A DNA stretch of 64,000 bases from CAYOWQ01 sp964407695. Lineage in GTDB: Bacteria > Planctomycetota > Phycisphaerae > Phycisphaerales > SM1A02. The translations under genes were made by a program, and so were the position numbers. The notes beneath the pieces are model-generated. The model ran no database searches. It saw nothing but the letters and a program-made list of their open reading frames with translations, and was not told the origin of the DNA. This document shows positions 17,606-29,241 of the stretch, piece by piece (the first letter of the stretch is position 1; every line of letters starts with the position of its first letter). The stretch is from NCBI GenBank assembly GCA_964407695.1, contig CAYOWQ010000002.1, positions 1-64,000 of the forward strand. The letters are read 5' to 3'.

Positions 17606-18973
17606 TCAGACCGGGGACAGGCCGCGACCGGACGGGCTGTTCTGGCGTGTCAGGACGCGATTTCCGATGTCCGAACGGAAGAAGGCACCGTCGAAAAGCA
17701 CTCTCGATGCCGCTGAATTCGCCAGATTTCGGGCCGATTCAAGACCCGAGGCAAGTGCCGTCATCCCAACCACGCGGCCACCACTCGTCACCAATTCGCC
17801 GGATGGAGCCTTTGCGACACCTGCATAGAACGGAACGACCTGCTCATTGGGGCCCGCCAAGTCATCCAGATGGTCAAGACCGGTGATGGGCAATCCCTTT
17901 GCAAAGGGTCCGGGATATCCGTTGGAGCACACAACCACGCAGCATGCGGGCCGTGGATCGAAGGAGATTTCACATCGATCAAGATTGCCGGTGGCCGTTG
18001 ACCAGAGAATCTCAACAAGGTCTCCCTGCAGCCTCGTCATGAGCGGCTGCGTTTCCGGGTCGCCGAAACGGGCGTTGAACTCAAGCACCTTCGGACCACC
18101 GGGCGTCAGCATCAGGCCCGCATACAGGCAGCCGCGAAAGACAACACCTTCACGCCGGAGCGCGTCGACGATGGGGACAAGGATGTCGCGTTGAACGATA
18201 TCGAGGGTGGCGGCACTCATCGCCGGTGTTGGGCAATAGGCTCCCATGCCGCCGGTATTGGGACCGACATCCCCCTCCCCCACTTGCTTATGGTCCTGGC
18301 ATGGATCCAGGACCCAGATCGTGCGGCCATCGACCAAGGCGAGCACGCTGACCTCCTGCCCGTCCAGTTTTTCTTCAATCAGGATCGATGAGCCTGCTTC
18401 GCCGAACTCCTTTCGGACCATGATGCGATCCACCACATCGACGGCCTCCGCGGGGTCGTCGCACACCACCACGCCTTTTCCAGCCGCAAGCCCCGTCGCC
18501 TTTACCACCACGGCGTCGCGCCGATTGGCCAGATAGTCTCTGGCGGCCGCAGGGTCAACGAACACCCGAGCATCGGCGGTGGGAATCGCGACGGCGCGCA
18601 TCAACTGCTTGGCATAGGCCTTGTCCCACTCGATTCGCGAGGCATCGCGAGTTGGAGCAAAGACAGCGGTGAGATCCGACGTCAAATGATCGGCAACTCC
18701 ATCAGCCACGTAGGCATCGGGACCGACGACCACGAGCCGAATCTCATTCTCCTCGCACCATCGCTGAAGCCGAAACGGAGCCGTTGCGGAGAACTTCACG
18801 GGGCACGGCCGGCCCTGTGTATCAATGGCGGCGTTTCCAGAGTCATGGACCCAGAGAGAGCCCATCCGCTTCGACTGTTTGAGTTTCCAAACCAAGGCGT
18901 GCTCGCGGCCGCCGTTTCCAAAAAGGAGGACGTTGCAGCGATCGGGAACTGTTGCGGATCGGCCTCTTGACAT
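17606..18973 (-). CDS. purD: Phosphoribosylamine--glycine ligase (GAR synthetase)
   Basis: ATP-grasp enzyme of step 2 in de novo purine synthesis; 455 residues. The N-domain has VLLFGNGGREHAL, then VVVGPDAYVADGVAD. The ATP-grasp core has VVKATGLAAGKGVVVC and ILIEEKLDGQEVSVLALVDG. The metal/substrate loop DHKQVGEGDVGPNTGGMGAY and LEFNARFGDPETQ are both typical. The canonical family reads GPEAPLVAGVVD at the second motif, so GPDAYVADGVAD is mildly divergent. The C-terminus extends some 20 residues. The S1/P1 nuclease gene lies 54 bases upstream on the same strand. Confidence 0.95.
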   Translation of the reverse strand: MSRGRSATVPDRCNVLLFGNGGREHALVWKLKQSKRMGSLWVHDSGNAAIDTQGRPCPVKFSATAPFRLQRWCEENEIRLVVVGPDAYVADGVADHLTSDLTAVFAPTRDASRIEWDKAYAKQLMRAVAIPTADARVFVDPAAARDYLANRRDAVVVKATGLAAGKGVVVCDDPAEAVDVVDRIMVRKEFGEAGSSILIEEKLDGQEVSVLALVDGRTIWVLDPCQDHKQVGEGDVGPNTGGMGAYCPTPAMSAATLDIVQRDILVPIVDALRREGVVFRGCLYAGLMLTPGGPKVLEFNARFGDPETQPLMTRLQGDLVEILWSTATGNLDRCEISFDPRPACCVVVCSNGYPGPFAKGLPITGLDHLDDLAGPNEQVVPFYAGVAKAPSGELVTSGGRVVGMTALASGLESARNLANSAASRVLFDGAFFRSDIGNRVLTRQNSPSGRGLSPV

Positions 18974-19027
18974 GGTCCTAGTGTATTCAGTCGGCCCGGG
19001 CGGATGACCAGAGCCAGCTTGGTGGTC

Positions 19028-19906
19028 TCAGGGTGTCGACGATGGAGCTTCGCGCGACGCCGGCAGCGATGTTGCGGGGGCCAGAGTTTCAGCGGGAGCG
19101 GTCGAACACGGAGGGTCGAAGATTTCGTTCAGGTGCATGGCGAGGTGAAGCCCTGCCGCCTTGATTCGATCCTCGACCGTCGGGATCCAGCGATTCACGT
19201 AGGCGGCATCTATGTCGCCGGAGGCCGGAAGGCACTTGTAGAGTTCCCGGGTAATGGCCAGCGATTCGTTGGCCCACGCCTCAGCCGTGGACGCCGCGTG
19301 ATACCGCTCGACTTCGGCCGGCGAGATGCCGTCGCGAAGCTCGATAGCCCACGCCATCCAATCGTCAAGCCTTCGATCCTTGAGACGCTGGTCGATGAGA
19401 TCGGAATCCCAAACCCGGTGAAGGTTCGAGCCCGGCCGGCCCATGAACGAGACCGTAATCATGTTGCCGCCACGATCCCTGGCATACGACACATGCAGAG
19501 GCTGGTGAATATCTTCAATGAAGTGGATGAGGAAGAACAGAGCCTCGCGGCGCTTCTCGACCGGCGCCGTCGGGTCCTTCAGCACCTCACTGAAACGTTG
19601 AATGGCTCCGAGCACGCACTCGCCGCTGGGGCAATCGCGACTCCGATCAACATGGTCGGCGTCAAGCGGCACGTTGATGTAGTGCAAGGGCTTTGCCCAG
19701 TCGTAGGATCGGTCCGATCTGATCTCGTCAGCCCAGGTTCCGGCGGTTGCCAGCGTGCGATCGCCCAGGAGATCGGCCATGGCGGCCCGCGATTTTTCGG
19801 TGAGGTGCTTCTCTGCAATCAGACCGGCGGCGCGGTGCCCTTCCGCACCCCATGCTCCCATCAACGTCGCCAGAACCGTCCATGCCAGGATGCAAACTCG
19901 ATTCAT
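19028..19906 (-). CDS. S1/P1-family nuclease
   Basis: Zinc-dependent single-strand nuclease family, 292 residues from the ATG at 19906. The signal peptide ends just before WGAEGHR, so the mature N-terminal Trp and the following His would be zinc ligands, as in P1. Other ligand motifs are GTWADEIRSD (Asp), LHYINVP (His), FLIHFIEDIHQPLHV and GGNMITV with NLHRVWDSDL. All trinuclear zinc-site blocks are present. It is expected to act outside the cytoplasm. The C-terminal 25 residues are Pro/Ser/Ala-rich. Confidence 0.9.
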   Translation of the reverse strand: MNRVCILAWTVLATLMGAWGAEGHRAAGLIAEKHLTEKSRAAMADLLGDRTLATAGTWADEIRSDRSYDWAKPLHYINVPLDADHVDRSRDCPSGECVLGAIQRFSEVLKDPTAPVEKRREALFFLIHFIEDIHQPLHVSYARDRGGNMITVSFMGRPGSNLHRVWDSDLIDQRLKDRRLDDWMAWAIELRDGISPAEVERYHAASTAEAWANESLAITRELYKCLPASGDIDAAYVNRWIPTVEDRIKAAGLHLAMHLNEIFDPPCSTAPAETLAPATSLPASREAPSSTP

Positions 19907-20020
19907 GCCGACACAATAGTCGGGAAGGGTTGGTGAGCGCCAAAATTCCATCGACATCTGCACATGGGTTCGTCACGATTCTGCCTCACGTGATCGGAAT
20001 TCGGAGTACCCTCCCGGCCT

Positions 20021-22708
20021 ATGCATGAGAAGCTGCGTGACCGAGCGCTTGAGTCTGTTGGCCGCGTGGTAACGGCCCATCCTCGCACGACGCTCGGGAT
20101 TGCGGGCGTGCTTGCCGCGGGATGCATCCTCCTGGCGGTGTTCGGGCTGAAGATCCGGACCGAGCGTTCAGAGCTGGTCAATATTCGCCTGGACTGGAAT
20201 CAGAGGTACGCGCAATTCAAGGAACAGTTTCCGCGATGGAACGATGTTGTCGTGATGATCGTTGGCGACGCGTCTGATTCAAGCGTTGACGCGTTCGCCC
20301 GCGACTTGAGCCGGCGGCTTGCGTCGATGCCCGGCGTCGCGCATGCCGATGCGGGATTTCAGATCGACGAAGCAGGGCCTCGACTCTTCATTTCGTCTGA
20401 CCGACCGACGTTTGACAAGACGCTTCAAGATCTGGCGGAGGCGCGCGATCTGGCCGCGATTTCGAATCCCAATGGAGCGTTGGCGAAGCTTGTCGGGCAG
20501 CTCAGCCGGGATTCGGGGGATGTATCGCAATTGGACCGGTTGGAGGAATTCCTCGGACCGTTTCTTGAATCGATCACAGGGGCTGCGCCGGACTTTGGGT
20601 TCTTGAGTCCAGCGCGCACGGATTGGCAGTCGTTTCGAACCGGCACGATGCCGGATGGCAAGGCATTTCGTTTTGTCAATGTCCATCTGAAGAGTGACCA
20701 GGAATCGCTCGAAGGTCTCGCGGCGGGCATCCAAGCGCTGCGAAGCGCCATCGCGGCCTACCTGAGTGACCACCCGCCGGCGACCCCGATTGAATGGGGC
20801 GTGACGGGCATTCCCGCGATCGAAGCAGATGAAACCGCCCAATCCGTGCGGGATTCCACCCTGGCGTCGATCCTCGCGGCCGTGCTGATCACCGGGCTCA
20901 TGGTCGGTGTTTTTCGCGGAATCCGTGTTCCCTTGATGGCGATGGCGTCCCTGTTCGTGGGACTGTCGTTGTCATTCGGCTGGATCGTCATCTCGGTCGG
21001 GCATCTTCAGGTACTGTCGGTGACGTTCTGCTCCATCCTGATGGGACTGGGCATTGACTACGCACTCCTGTTCATTTCTCGACTGGAATTGGTGCGGCCG
21101 GACCAGCCGAATCTCTCCGATGCCGTGGTCAATGTGCTGCGGCGAGTGGGTCCGGGGATGATCACCGGCGCGGTGACGACGGCGGCCGCGTTTGCATCGA
21201 CGGCGCTGACTGACTTCACGGGAATGGCCGAAATGGGGCTGATCGCCGGAGGAGGAATCATTCTGTGCGTTGTTGCGGTGATCTTCACATTGCCGGCGCT
21301 GCTGGGGATCGGCCGCACGTGGGAGGTTGCGGTTCGATCTCGTCGAGGCGGCGAGGAAGCGCACTTCGGGCATGGCAGGCTTGATCTCTTCGACCGCCGG
21401 CCGAAGGCCACGCTGGCGGTGGGACTGGTTGTGGTGGCCGTGCTGGGCTGGATGGGGACACGGATCGAATACGACCCCAACGTATTGAATCTGCAGGCGC
21501 CGGGCGTGGAGAGCGTGGCATGGGAGGAGCGATTCGCTCACGCCGAGGCCAAGACGATGTGGGCTGCGTTGTCCAGAACCAGCCCGGAAGGATCCAGAGA
21601 GAAGGTCAGGTCATTTCGATTGCTGAAGTCAGTTGCGGAAGTTGGCGGCATGGGCATTCTGTACCCGGCCGACCTCGACGACCGGCTGGCGAAAATAATG
21701 GAGATCGACTCGCGAGAGCCGGGCGTTCCCAGCGCTTCGACGGGCCTTCAGGCGACCGTTTCTCAGCTCAATGCGATTCGTGGCGGTATCTCGGTGCGGC
21801 GGCTGGCGGGTGGCATTCCGCCGGAAATTGATTCACGTCTTCGGTCTCTCAGTGATCGGATTGGTCTGGCGATCTCAGAAGCGGCCGATCTTGACGCCGA
21901 GGCATCGGCCGCGGCCTGGGAGACACTGGCGAGGTCCTGGGAGCAGGCGAGAACGCGACTTCAATCGTTTACCGATCGGGCCCTCGACGGATCACCACCC
22001 GATCAGGATGATCTGCCTGAGGCCCTTCGCGAACGATTCATCGGCCTCGATGGATCATGGCTGCTCATGGTGTACCCGCGAGTGACGCGGGAGGGCGCAT
22101 CGATACTCGACGCCGACCAGCTCGAACCGTTTGTGCAATCGCTTCGGACGGCGGACACGGAGGTGTTCGGACCGCCTGTGCAGATTCTTGAATCGACTCG
22201 AATCATCATCCGGTCGTACATCATAGCGGCGGGACTGGCGATCGGAGCCATCTTGATCCTGCTGCTGCTTGACTTCAGGAATCTGCTTGATGCCGTCTGT
22301 TGCCTCGTTCCGGTGTTCATCGGGTTCGTGGGAGCGTTCGGCCTGATGGGGCTCGCGTCGGTGCCTCTGAATTTCGCCAACCTGATCGTGCTGCCACTGA
22401 TCTTCGGACTGGGCATGGACGCAAGTGTGAACATGGTTCATCGATGGAAGCAAGAGCCGTTGGGACGGCCGGCAGGTCTCTCGGGAGGGACCGGTCGAGG
22501 GATCACATTGGCGCTGGTCACCACGATGATTGGCTTCGGGTCTCTCCTTATCAGCGACCACCGCGGAATTCGATCTCTTGGGTTTGCCGTGGTGGTGGGT
22601 CTTGGCGTCACGCTGATGGCGTGTTATTCGGTCCTGCCGGCGCTGCTGCGGTGGCGAACCCACGACGGCGGGCTGGGCGAGCGCGACACAATCATTCCCG
22701 AATCCTGA
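20021..22708 (+). CDS. RND/MMPL-family exporter, HpnN-like
   Basis: 895 residues. Two homologous halves, each a first helix (TTLGIAGVLAAGCILLAVFGL; ATLAVGLVVVAVLGWMG), a large periplasmic domain (about 40-270 and 450-720) and a five-helix bundle. The second bundle contains VPLNFANLIVLPLIFGLGMDASVNMVHRW, and the first GLSLSFGWIVISVGHLQVLSV...GIDYALLF. This matches MMPL transporters, including HpnN, the hopanoid transporter. No hopanoid biosynthesis gene is nearby, so the cargo is unknown. Divergent from the S1/P1 nuclease gene with a 114-base gap. Confidence 0.82.
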   Translation: MHEKLRDRALESVGRVVTAHPRTTLGIAGVLAAGCILLAVFGLKIRTERSELVNIRLDWNQRYAQFKEQFPRWNDVVVMIVGDASDSSVDAFARDLSRRLASMPGVAHADAGFQIDEAGPRLFISSDRPTFDKTLQDLAEARDLAAISNPNGALAKLVGQLSRDSGDVSQLDRLEEFLGPFLESITGAAPDFGFLSPARTDWQSFRTGTMPDGKAFRFVNVHLKSDQESLEGLAAGIQALRSAIAAYLSDHPPATPIEWGVTGIPAIEADETAQSVRDSTLASILAAVLITGLMVGVFRGIRVPLMAMASLFVGLSLSFGWIVISVGHLQVLSVTFCSILMGLGIDYALLFISRLELVRPDQPNLSDAVVNVLRRVGPGMITGAVTTAAAFASTALTDFTGMAEMGLIAGGGIILCVVAVIFTLPALLGIGRTWEVAVRSRRGGEEAHFGHGRLDLFDRRPKATLAVGLVVVAVLGWMGTRIEYDPNVLNLQAPGVESVAWEERFAHAEAKTMWAALSRTSPEGSREKVRSFRLLKSVAEVGGMGILYPADLDDRLAKIMEIDSREPGVPSASTGLQATVSQLNAIRGGISVRRLAGGIPPEIDSRLRSLSDRIGLAISEAADLDAEASAAAWETLARSWEQARTRLQSFTDRALDGSPPDQDDLPEALRERFIGLDGSWLLMVYPRVTREGASILDADQLEPFVQSLRTADTEVFGPPVQILESTRIIIRSYIIAAGLAIGAILILLLLDFRNLLDAVCCLVPVFIGFVGAFGLMGLASVPLNFANLIVLPLIFGLGMDASVNMVHRWKQEPLGRPAGLSGGTGRGITLALVTTMIGFGSLLISDHRGIRSLGFAVVVGLGVTLMACYSVLPALLRWRTHDGGLGERDTIIPES

Positions 22709-22822
22709 TAACCCAGTCATCCGGTACAGGTGTGTTTTCGACCGAGAAAACCGGGATTTTCAGCGCACTTTCCGAGCGCGCGACCGGTATATTCGGATGA
22801 AGAGCCTCAACCGACTCTCATT

Positions 22823-23116
22823 TCACGGGCCTCTCTCTTCGGAGGGAGGTTCGTTGTTTTTGTGCGAGGCCAAAATCGCGGAAACGCGCGACTTTACGGC
22901 GGACCAATCCGCACCGGGCGACCGGGTGATTGTCATCCAGTCTCCATTGAGCAGAAGACATGTCAGTCCCGCCTCATCAAAGAGCGCGCCGGCGAGCGGG
23001 TCGGTCGCGGCGTCGTCTCGACTTCGAAACGAACGGGGACGGGTGCTGATGGGCGTGTCGAGCCAACACTTCAGGGCATTCGGATTCGGTGTTGATTCGT
23101 ACCGGACGATCTGCAT
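22823..23116 (-). CDS. Nfu/NifU-type N-terminal domain protein
   Basis: 97 residues. It begins with the Nfu N-terminal signature YESTPNPNALKC and continues with DPLAGALFDEAGLTCLLLNGDWMTITR and ADWSAVKSRV, all diagnostic of the Nfu_N domain of Fe-S cluster carrier proteins. The C-terminal cluster-binding CxxC domain is absent, so this is a stand-alone Nfu_N protein; its role is unknown. It is last in the leftward rpsU-hppA-rsfS-panD-trmB group, 20 bases after trmB. Confidence 0.8.
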   Translation of the reverse strand: MQIVRYESTPNPNALKCWLDTPISTRPRSFRSRDDAATDPLAGALFDEAGLTCLLLNGDWMTITRSPGADWSAVKSRVSAILASHKNNEPPSEERGP

Positions 23117-23136
23117 TCGGAGACCTTCTTCCCGCC

Positions 23137-23799
23137 CTAGGAGTTGTTTCGCCGCCTCAAGGTCATGGCATGAAACGGCCGACCTTCGCGACGGTATTTG
23201 CGTTCAAAATTGGTGCCGACGATCTCATCCTCGGAGGCGGATACCGGGCGCTCGAATTCAATTCGCTCGAACAGCACCTCGTTTCGGGCGGCATGATCTT
23301 CATACCATCTCCAGAGGTCGTCGTGGTCGGTAACAAGCCGGATTTCACCGTGAGGAAGGAGCACGCGATGGAACTCCTGCAGTGAGCGATCCTGGATGAC
23401 GCGTCGCTTGTGGTGCCTTGACTTCGGCCAGGGGTCGGAGAAATAGAGGTGTATCACCCTGGCCACCCCGTCGGCACACCAATAGCGGATGAACTCGGTG
23501 GCGTCGGCGTGAAGCATTCGGACATTGGCGAGTTGGTGGCGGCGAAGGCGATCGGCGGCATAGGCGAAGAACTCACCCGTCCACTCGATTCCCAGGAAGT
23601 TGACCTTGGGCGTGACCTGAGCCTGCTGACACAGGAAGGTGCCCTTGCCGGAGCCGATTTCGAGCTCAAACGGCAACTCGGGCTCGGCAAACCAGTCTCG
23701 GGGATCGAGCCGGCCATGGTCAAACGGCGGCAGGTCGGCCTGGGTCAGGCCCACGCCATCGACGACAAGTGATCGGCCGCGTGAGAGTCCGTACGACAT
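23137..23799 (-). CDS. trmB: tRNA (guanine-N7-)-methyltransferase
   Basis: Makes m7G46 in tRNA using SAM. 220 residues, usual length. SAM motif ELEIGSGKGTFL (about residues 45-56), GIEWTGEFF, and the family-defining HLYFSDPWPKSRHHKRRV (about 117-134), then GEIRLVTDHDDLWRW and TNFERKYRREGRPF at the end. Only 3 bases separate it from the PQQ-like gene upstream. Confidence 0.95.
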   Translation of the reverse strand: MSYGLSRGRSLVVDGVGLTQADLPPFDHGRLDPRDWFAEPELPFELEIGSGKGTFLCQQAQVTPKVNFLGIEWTGEFFAYAADRLRRHQLANVRMLHADATEFIRYWCADGVARVIHLYFSDPWPKSRHHKRRVIQDRSLQEFHRVLLPHGEIRLVTDHDDLWRWYEDHAARNEVLFERIEFERPVSASEDEIVGTNFERKYRREGRPFHAMTLRRRNNS

Positions 23800-23802
23800 C
23801 GT

Positions 23803-24159
23803 TCAGGTCACCACCACGGTAGCCGCGGCGGCACGCTGCCCTGCCTGATGGTGCGCCTGCACGGTCGATTGGCCGGCCGAGTTGCCGTTCACCGAGGCAA
23901 GACAGGGAATCCCCACTCCGAAGCCGCTCAATTCGTTGTGCCACACGATGTCGCCGACCAGAGGATGCAGGCACCAGGTATAGCCATTCACGGAGACGAT
24001 GAGCCGGTCACCATCAACCAGCAGGCTCAGGGCGCCGGAATGAGGCGATTTCCAGCTCCAGACCAATTCACCGGTGTACCGATCGAGCGCTGCGACGCGT
24101 CGATTGAATCCGACGAAGACCAGATCGGAGATGGTGCGTTCCAAAGCCATGGCCCCCAT
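23803..24159 (-). CDS. Short PQQ-type beta-propeller repeat protein
   Basis: 118 residues (ATG at 24159; another ATG at 24150). It contains one clear PQQ-like blade, VAALDRYTGELVWSWKSP, followed by LLVDGDRLIVSVNGYTWCLHPLVGDIVWHNEL, a second one. A full propeller needs six to eight blades, so it must assemble or serve a different role. The C-terminal 30 residues are Ala/Val/Gln-rich. No signal peptide is visible. It sits between panD and trmB in the operon. Confidence 0.65.
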   Translation of the reverse strand: MGAMALERTISDLVFVGFNRRVAALDRYTGELVWSWKSPHSGALSLLVDGDRLIVSVNGYTWCLHPLVGDIVWHNELSGFGVGIPCLASVNGNSAGQSTVQAHHQAGQRAAAATVVVT

Positions 24160-24193
24160 GATAATCCCAGCGAATGGGCGATGCGGTGAGAAT

Positions 24194-24565
24194 TCAGGCG
24201 GAATCGTATTCCAGCATCCGTGCGATTCCGTTTTCCGGGGTGCAGATTACGACCTTTGGCCGGTGCGACCGGAGCTCATCCGGCGTCAACATGCAGAACG
24301 ACATGATGAGCACCTGATGGCCGATGCCGGTGCGGTTTGCGGCAGCGCCGTTGACCTCGATCTGGCCCGAGCCGGGGACGCCGCGGAACACGTATGTCTC
24401 AAAGCGCTGGGCGTTGGCGCAATCAGCCACGAGCACTTTCTCGCTGGCGACGATTCCGCAGGCGTCGAGCAGCACCGGGTCGATCGTGATCGACCCGACG
24501 TAATCCGGGTTGCAGCGGGTCACCGTGGCCCGGTGGATCTTGGCGAAGAGCAACTCGCGAAGCAT
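24194..24565 (-). CDS. panD: Aspartate 1-decarboxylase proenzyme
   Basis: Makes beta-alanine for pantothenate and CoA. 123 residues from the ATG at 24565; MLRELLFAKIHRATVT is the normal N-terminus. The self-cleavage site is Gly-Ser in DYVGSITID, where the serine becomes the pyruvoyl group. The RFETYVFRGVPGSGQIEVNGAAA segment and FCMLT follow the family. Six bases downstream of rsfS. Confidence 0.95.
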   Translation of the reverse strand: MLRELLFAKIHRATVTRCNPDYVGSITIDPVLLDACGIVASEKVLVADCANAQRFETYVFRGVPGSGQIEVNGAAANRTGIGHQVLIMSFCMLTPDELRSHRPKVVICTPENGIARMLEYDSA

Positions 24566-24570
24566 GGGCG

Positions 24571-24984
24571 TTATCCGGGCGAGGACACGCCGGCGCGTGT
24601 CTGATCGGGTCGACGCCAGGCCACGTTGGCCGCGTCGCGCCACAGCGACTCGAGATCGTAATAGAGGCGTTGCTGGGGCTCGAAGAGATGCACGACGAGG
24701 TCGACGAAATCGGTGACGATCCAGGTCGAACCGGAGTCGCGGCTGGATCGGAACACCTCGTGGTGATGTTCGACGCCGAGCGTTTCCAGTTCCTGAGCGA
24801 CGGATTTCATCTGCCGGTCGCTGGTCCCGGTGCCGATGAGCACGAAGTCACAGACGTGGGAATGACCGTGAACATCGAGCAGCATCACATCCTCGCACTT
24901 GCGGTCGTGGAGAAGTCGAGCTGCCTCGATGGCAAAGGCACGTAGTGTTTCGGATCGAGCGGATGATTTTCGCATGGCCATCAT
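24571..24984 (-). CDS. rsfS: Ribosomal silencing factor RsfS
   Basis: Binds uL14 on the large subunit and blocks subunit joining in starvation. 137 residues, with the DUF143 hallmarks CEDVMLLDVHGHSHVCDFVLIGTGTSDRQMKSVA and GSTWIVTDFVDLVVHLFEPQQRLYYDLESLW. The C-terminus is extended by about 20 residues. It follows hppA by 4 bases and is probably co-transcribed with panD. Confidence 0.93.
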   Translation of the reverse strand: MMAMRKSSARSETLRAFAIEAARLLHDRKCEDVMLLDVHGHSHVCDFVLIGTGTSDRQMKSVAQELETLGVEHHHEVFRSSRDSGSTWIVTDFVDLVVHLFEPQQRLYYDLESLWRDAANVAWRRPDQTRAGVSSPG

Positions 24985-24988
24985 GGGT

Positions 24989-27658
<2,670 letters not shown>

Positions 27659-27722
27659 CGCGCACCCTTCATGACCAGGTTCGAAGGCAAGCCGCCCGGA
27701 CCCAATCGAATCGTCGTCAGAA

Positions 27723-27926
27723 TCAGAGCATGGGAGTCCGCGGTTCGCCGCGAACGGTGCGAGTCTGGGTCCGGCGCATGTCGCGACGTCGCCGCTCCGA
27801 CGGCTTTTCGTAGTATTGGCGCTTTTTGACTTCCTTCGTGAGACCTTCCTTCTCACAAAGCTTCTTGAAGCGTCGCATCATCTGCTCAATTGATTCGCCC
27901 GTCCGGGCCTTCAAACGGATCGCCAT
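27723..27926 (-). CDS. rpsU: 30S ribosomal protein bS21
   Basis: 67 residues from the ATG at 27926, preceded by AGGAAGG. The sequence is classic S21: a VRLKARTGESIEQMMRRFKK-like start (here MAIRLKARTG), EKEGLTKEVKKRQYYEKPSERRRRDM and a basic end. A long in-frame extension upstream is not used. It is first of the leftward group, 64 bases before hppA. The NYN gene is divergent. Confidence 0.95.
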   Translation of the reverse strand: MAIRLKARTGESIEQMMRRFKKLCEKEGLTKEVKKRQYYEKPSERRRRDMRRTQTRTVRGEPRTPML

Positions 27927-28052
27927 GCACGAACACCTTCCTATTGTCTGGGGAACCCGGTATTGAACCAAGGAGATGGTATTTTTGCAAGTCTTGCATG
28001 TCCATGTGGGCGTGCGGCCGGCACCGTTCAGTACCCAAATATCCGACTTCTC

Positions 28053-28712
28053 ATGCCCTTGCTGATCGATACCTACAACCTCCTGCACGTGACCGGGATC
28101 CTTCCCCCGGAGCTCGCGGGGATCGATGTGGATGAATTGGCGGAACTGCTTGCCAGCAGCCGGTTTGGACGAACGGACGCATGGCTGGTGTGTGACGGCA
28201 CGAGCAGCAGGCGGCCCGCTCGATCGGGACACGGAAACCACATTGTCATTCAGTATGCCGGGGCGGGCATGGAGGCCGACGAGGTGATCCGCCAGCTCGT
28301 GGAGCGCTCTTCAAGCCCCAGACGATTGACGATTGTGAGTTCGGATCATCGTGTGCAGCGGATGGCGAAGCGGCGTCGCTGCCGGGTTGAAGAGTCCGAT
28401 GTGTTCCTGGCCAAACTGGTTCACGATGCACGATCGAGGCGACCTGGCACGTTCGGGGCAAAGCCCGAGACTCCGTTGGAGCCAGACCAAGTGAATCGCT
28501 GGGTACGACTCTTTGGTCTTGAAGCCGAACTCCTTGCGATTCAGTCGTCGAAGGTGGGATCGCCGACGATCAGGAAACATGATCGACCGACGAAGGCGAT
28601 TGAATCAGCGCCGGCAATACCGAGGCGGCGAGCCCTCGAGGGTGTGATGCGGCTTGAGGATGTGGACCCGGAGGAACTTGAGCGATTTGATATGGGAGAA
28701 TGGCTGTCGTGA
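28053..28712 (+). CDS. NYN/PIN-like ribonuclease-fold protein (YacP-type)
   Basis: 219 residues from the ATG at 28053. LLIDTYNLLHV and LVCDG carry the acidic residues of an NYN domain, followed by GMEADEVIRQLVERS (second acidic patch) and LTIVSSDHRVQRMAKRRRCRV, the S/TSD motif of PIN-like nucleases. YacP/Rae1-type enzymes cut RNA, in some cases on the ribosome. The C-terminal 90 residues are a variable, basic then acidic tail. It overlaps the next gene by 13 bases, so the pair is coupled. Confidence 0.75.
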   Translation: MPLLIDTYNLLHVTGILPPELAGIDVDELAELLASSRFGRTDAWLVCDGTSSRRPARSGHGNHIVIQYAGAGMEADEVIRQLVERSSSPRRLTIVSSDHRVQRMAKRRRCRVEESDVFLAKLVHDARSRRPGTFGAKPETPLEPDQVNRWVRLFGLEAELLAIQSSKVGSPTIRKHDRPTKAIESAPAIPRRRALEGVMRLEDVDPEELERFDMGEWLS

Positions 28713-29236
28713 AGCGCATGATTCTTGCCGGTGTCTTGCTGATCGCCGGCTGCGAGCAGGACGATCCGATTACCCCGCCGCCGCCAACCACGGCGCCCCC
28801 TGCAACCCGCCCGACATGGACAAACCGCGAAGGCGAAAGACTGGCCCACGGGGAGTTGACTGATTCCCTGCGTGCGGCGATTGAGGCCGCCCGGAAGAGC
28901 CTCAACCGTGCGCGGCTGGCCTGGGCGAGCGCTGAGGACAGAGACAGCTGGGCCCTCAAGTGGGAGACTCGAACCGGACCGGATCGTTTGACCATCGAAC
29001 ACCTCTGGGTCATTCCGGTGACGTGGACCGAGTATCGAGTTGAAGGTGTTCTGGCGAGTCTGCCGCTCCAGGAATTTGATCGGAAGCCCGGCGACCTGGT
29101 GAGCTTCGACTCTGACGAAATTCTTGACTGGGTTCACACCCTCGACGGGCCGGCGGCAACGCATCTTTCAGGCCAGCGCGAAGGCGGGTACACGGTTGAC
29201 GAACTGCGGAACCGGTATGGCGTCCCGATTCAGTAG
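28700..29236 (+). CDS. Lipoprotein with DUF2314 domain
   Basis: 178 residues, start inside the NYN gene. The signal peptide ends in lipobox LIAGC. A proline/threonine-rich linker follows. The C-terminal part matches DUF2314: SWALKWETRTGPDRLTIEHLW (EHxW motif), EGVLASLPLQEFDRKPGDLV and ILDWVH. DUF2314 is a common domain of unknown function, more often cytoplasmic, so export as a lipoprotein is a mild oddity. Confidence 0.7.
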   Translation: MAVVKRMILAGVLLIAGCEQDDPITPPPPTTAPPATRPTWTNREGERLAHGELTDSLRAAIEAARKSLNRARLAWASAEDRDSWALKWETRTGPDRLTIEHLWVIPVTWTEYRVEGVLASLPLQEFDRKPGDLVSFDSDEILDWVHTLDGPAATHLSGQREGGYTVDELRNRYGVPIQ

Positions 29237-29241
29237 GCGAA

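Noticed and set aside
22735..22752. GTTTTC-GACCGA-GAAAAC hairpin after the MMPL gene
   Set aside because: A stem of only 6 bp rich in A-T with no T-tract; too weak to call a terminator.
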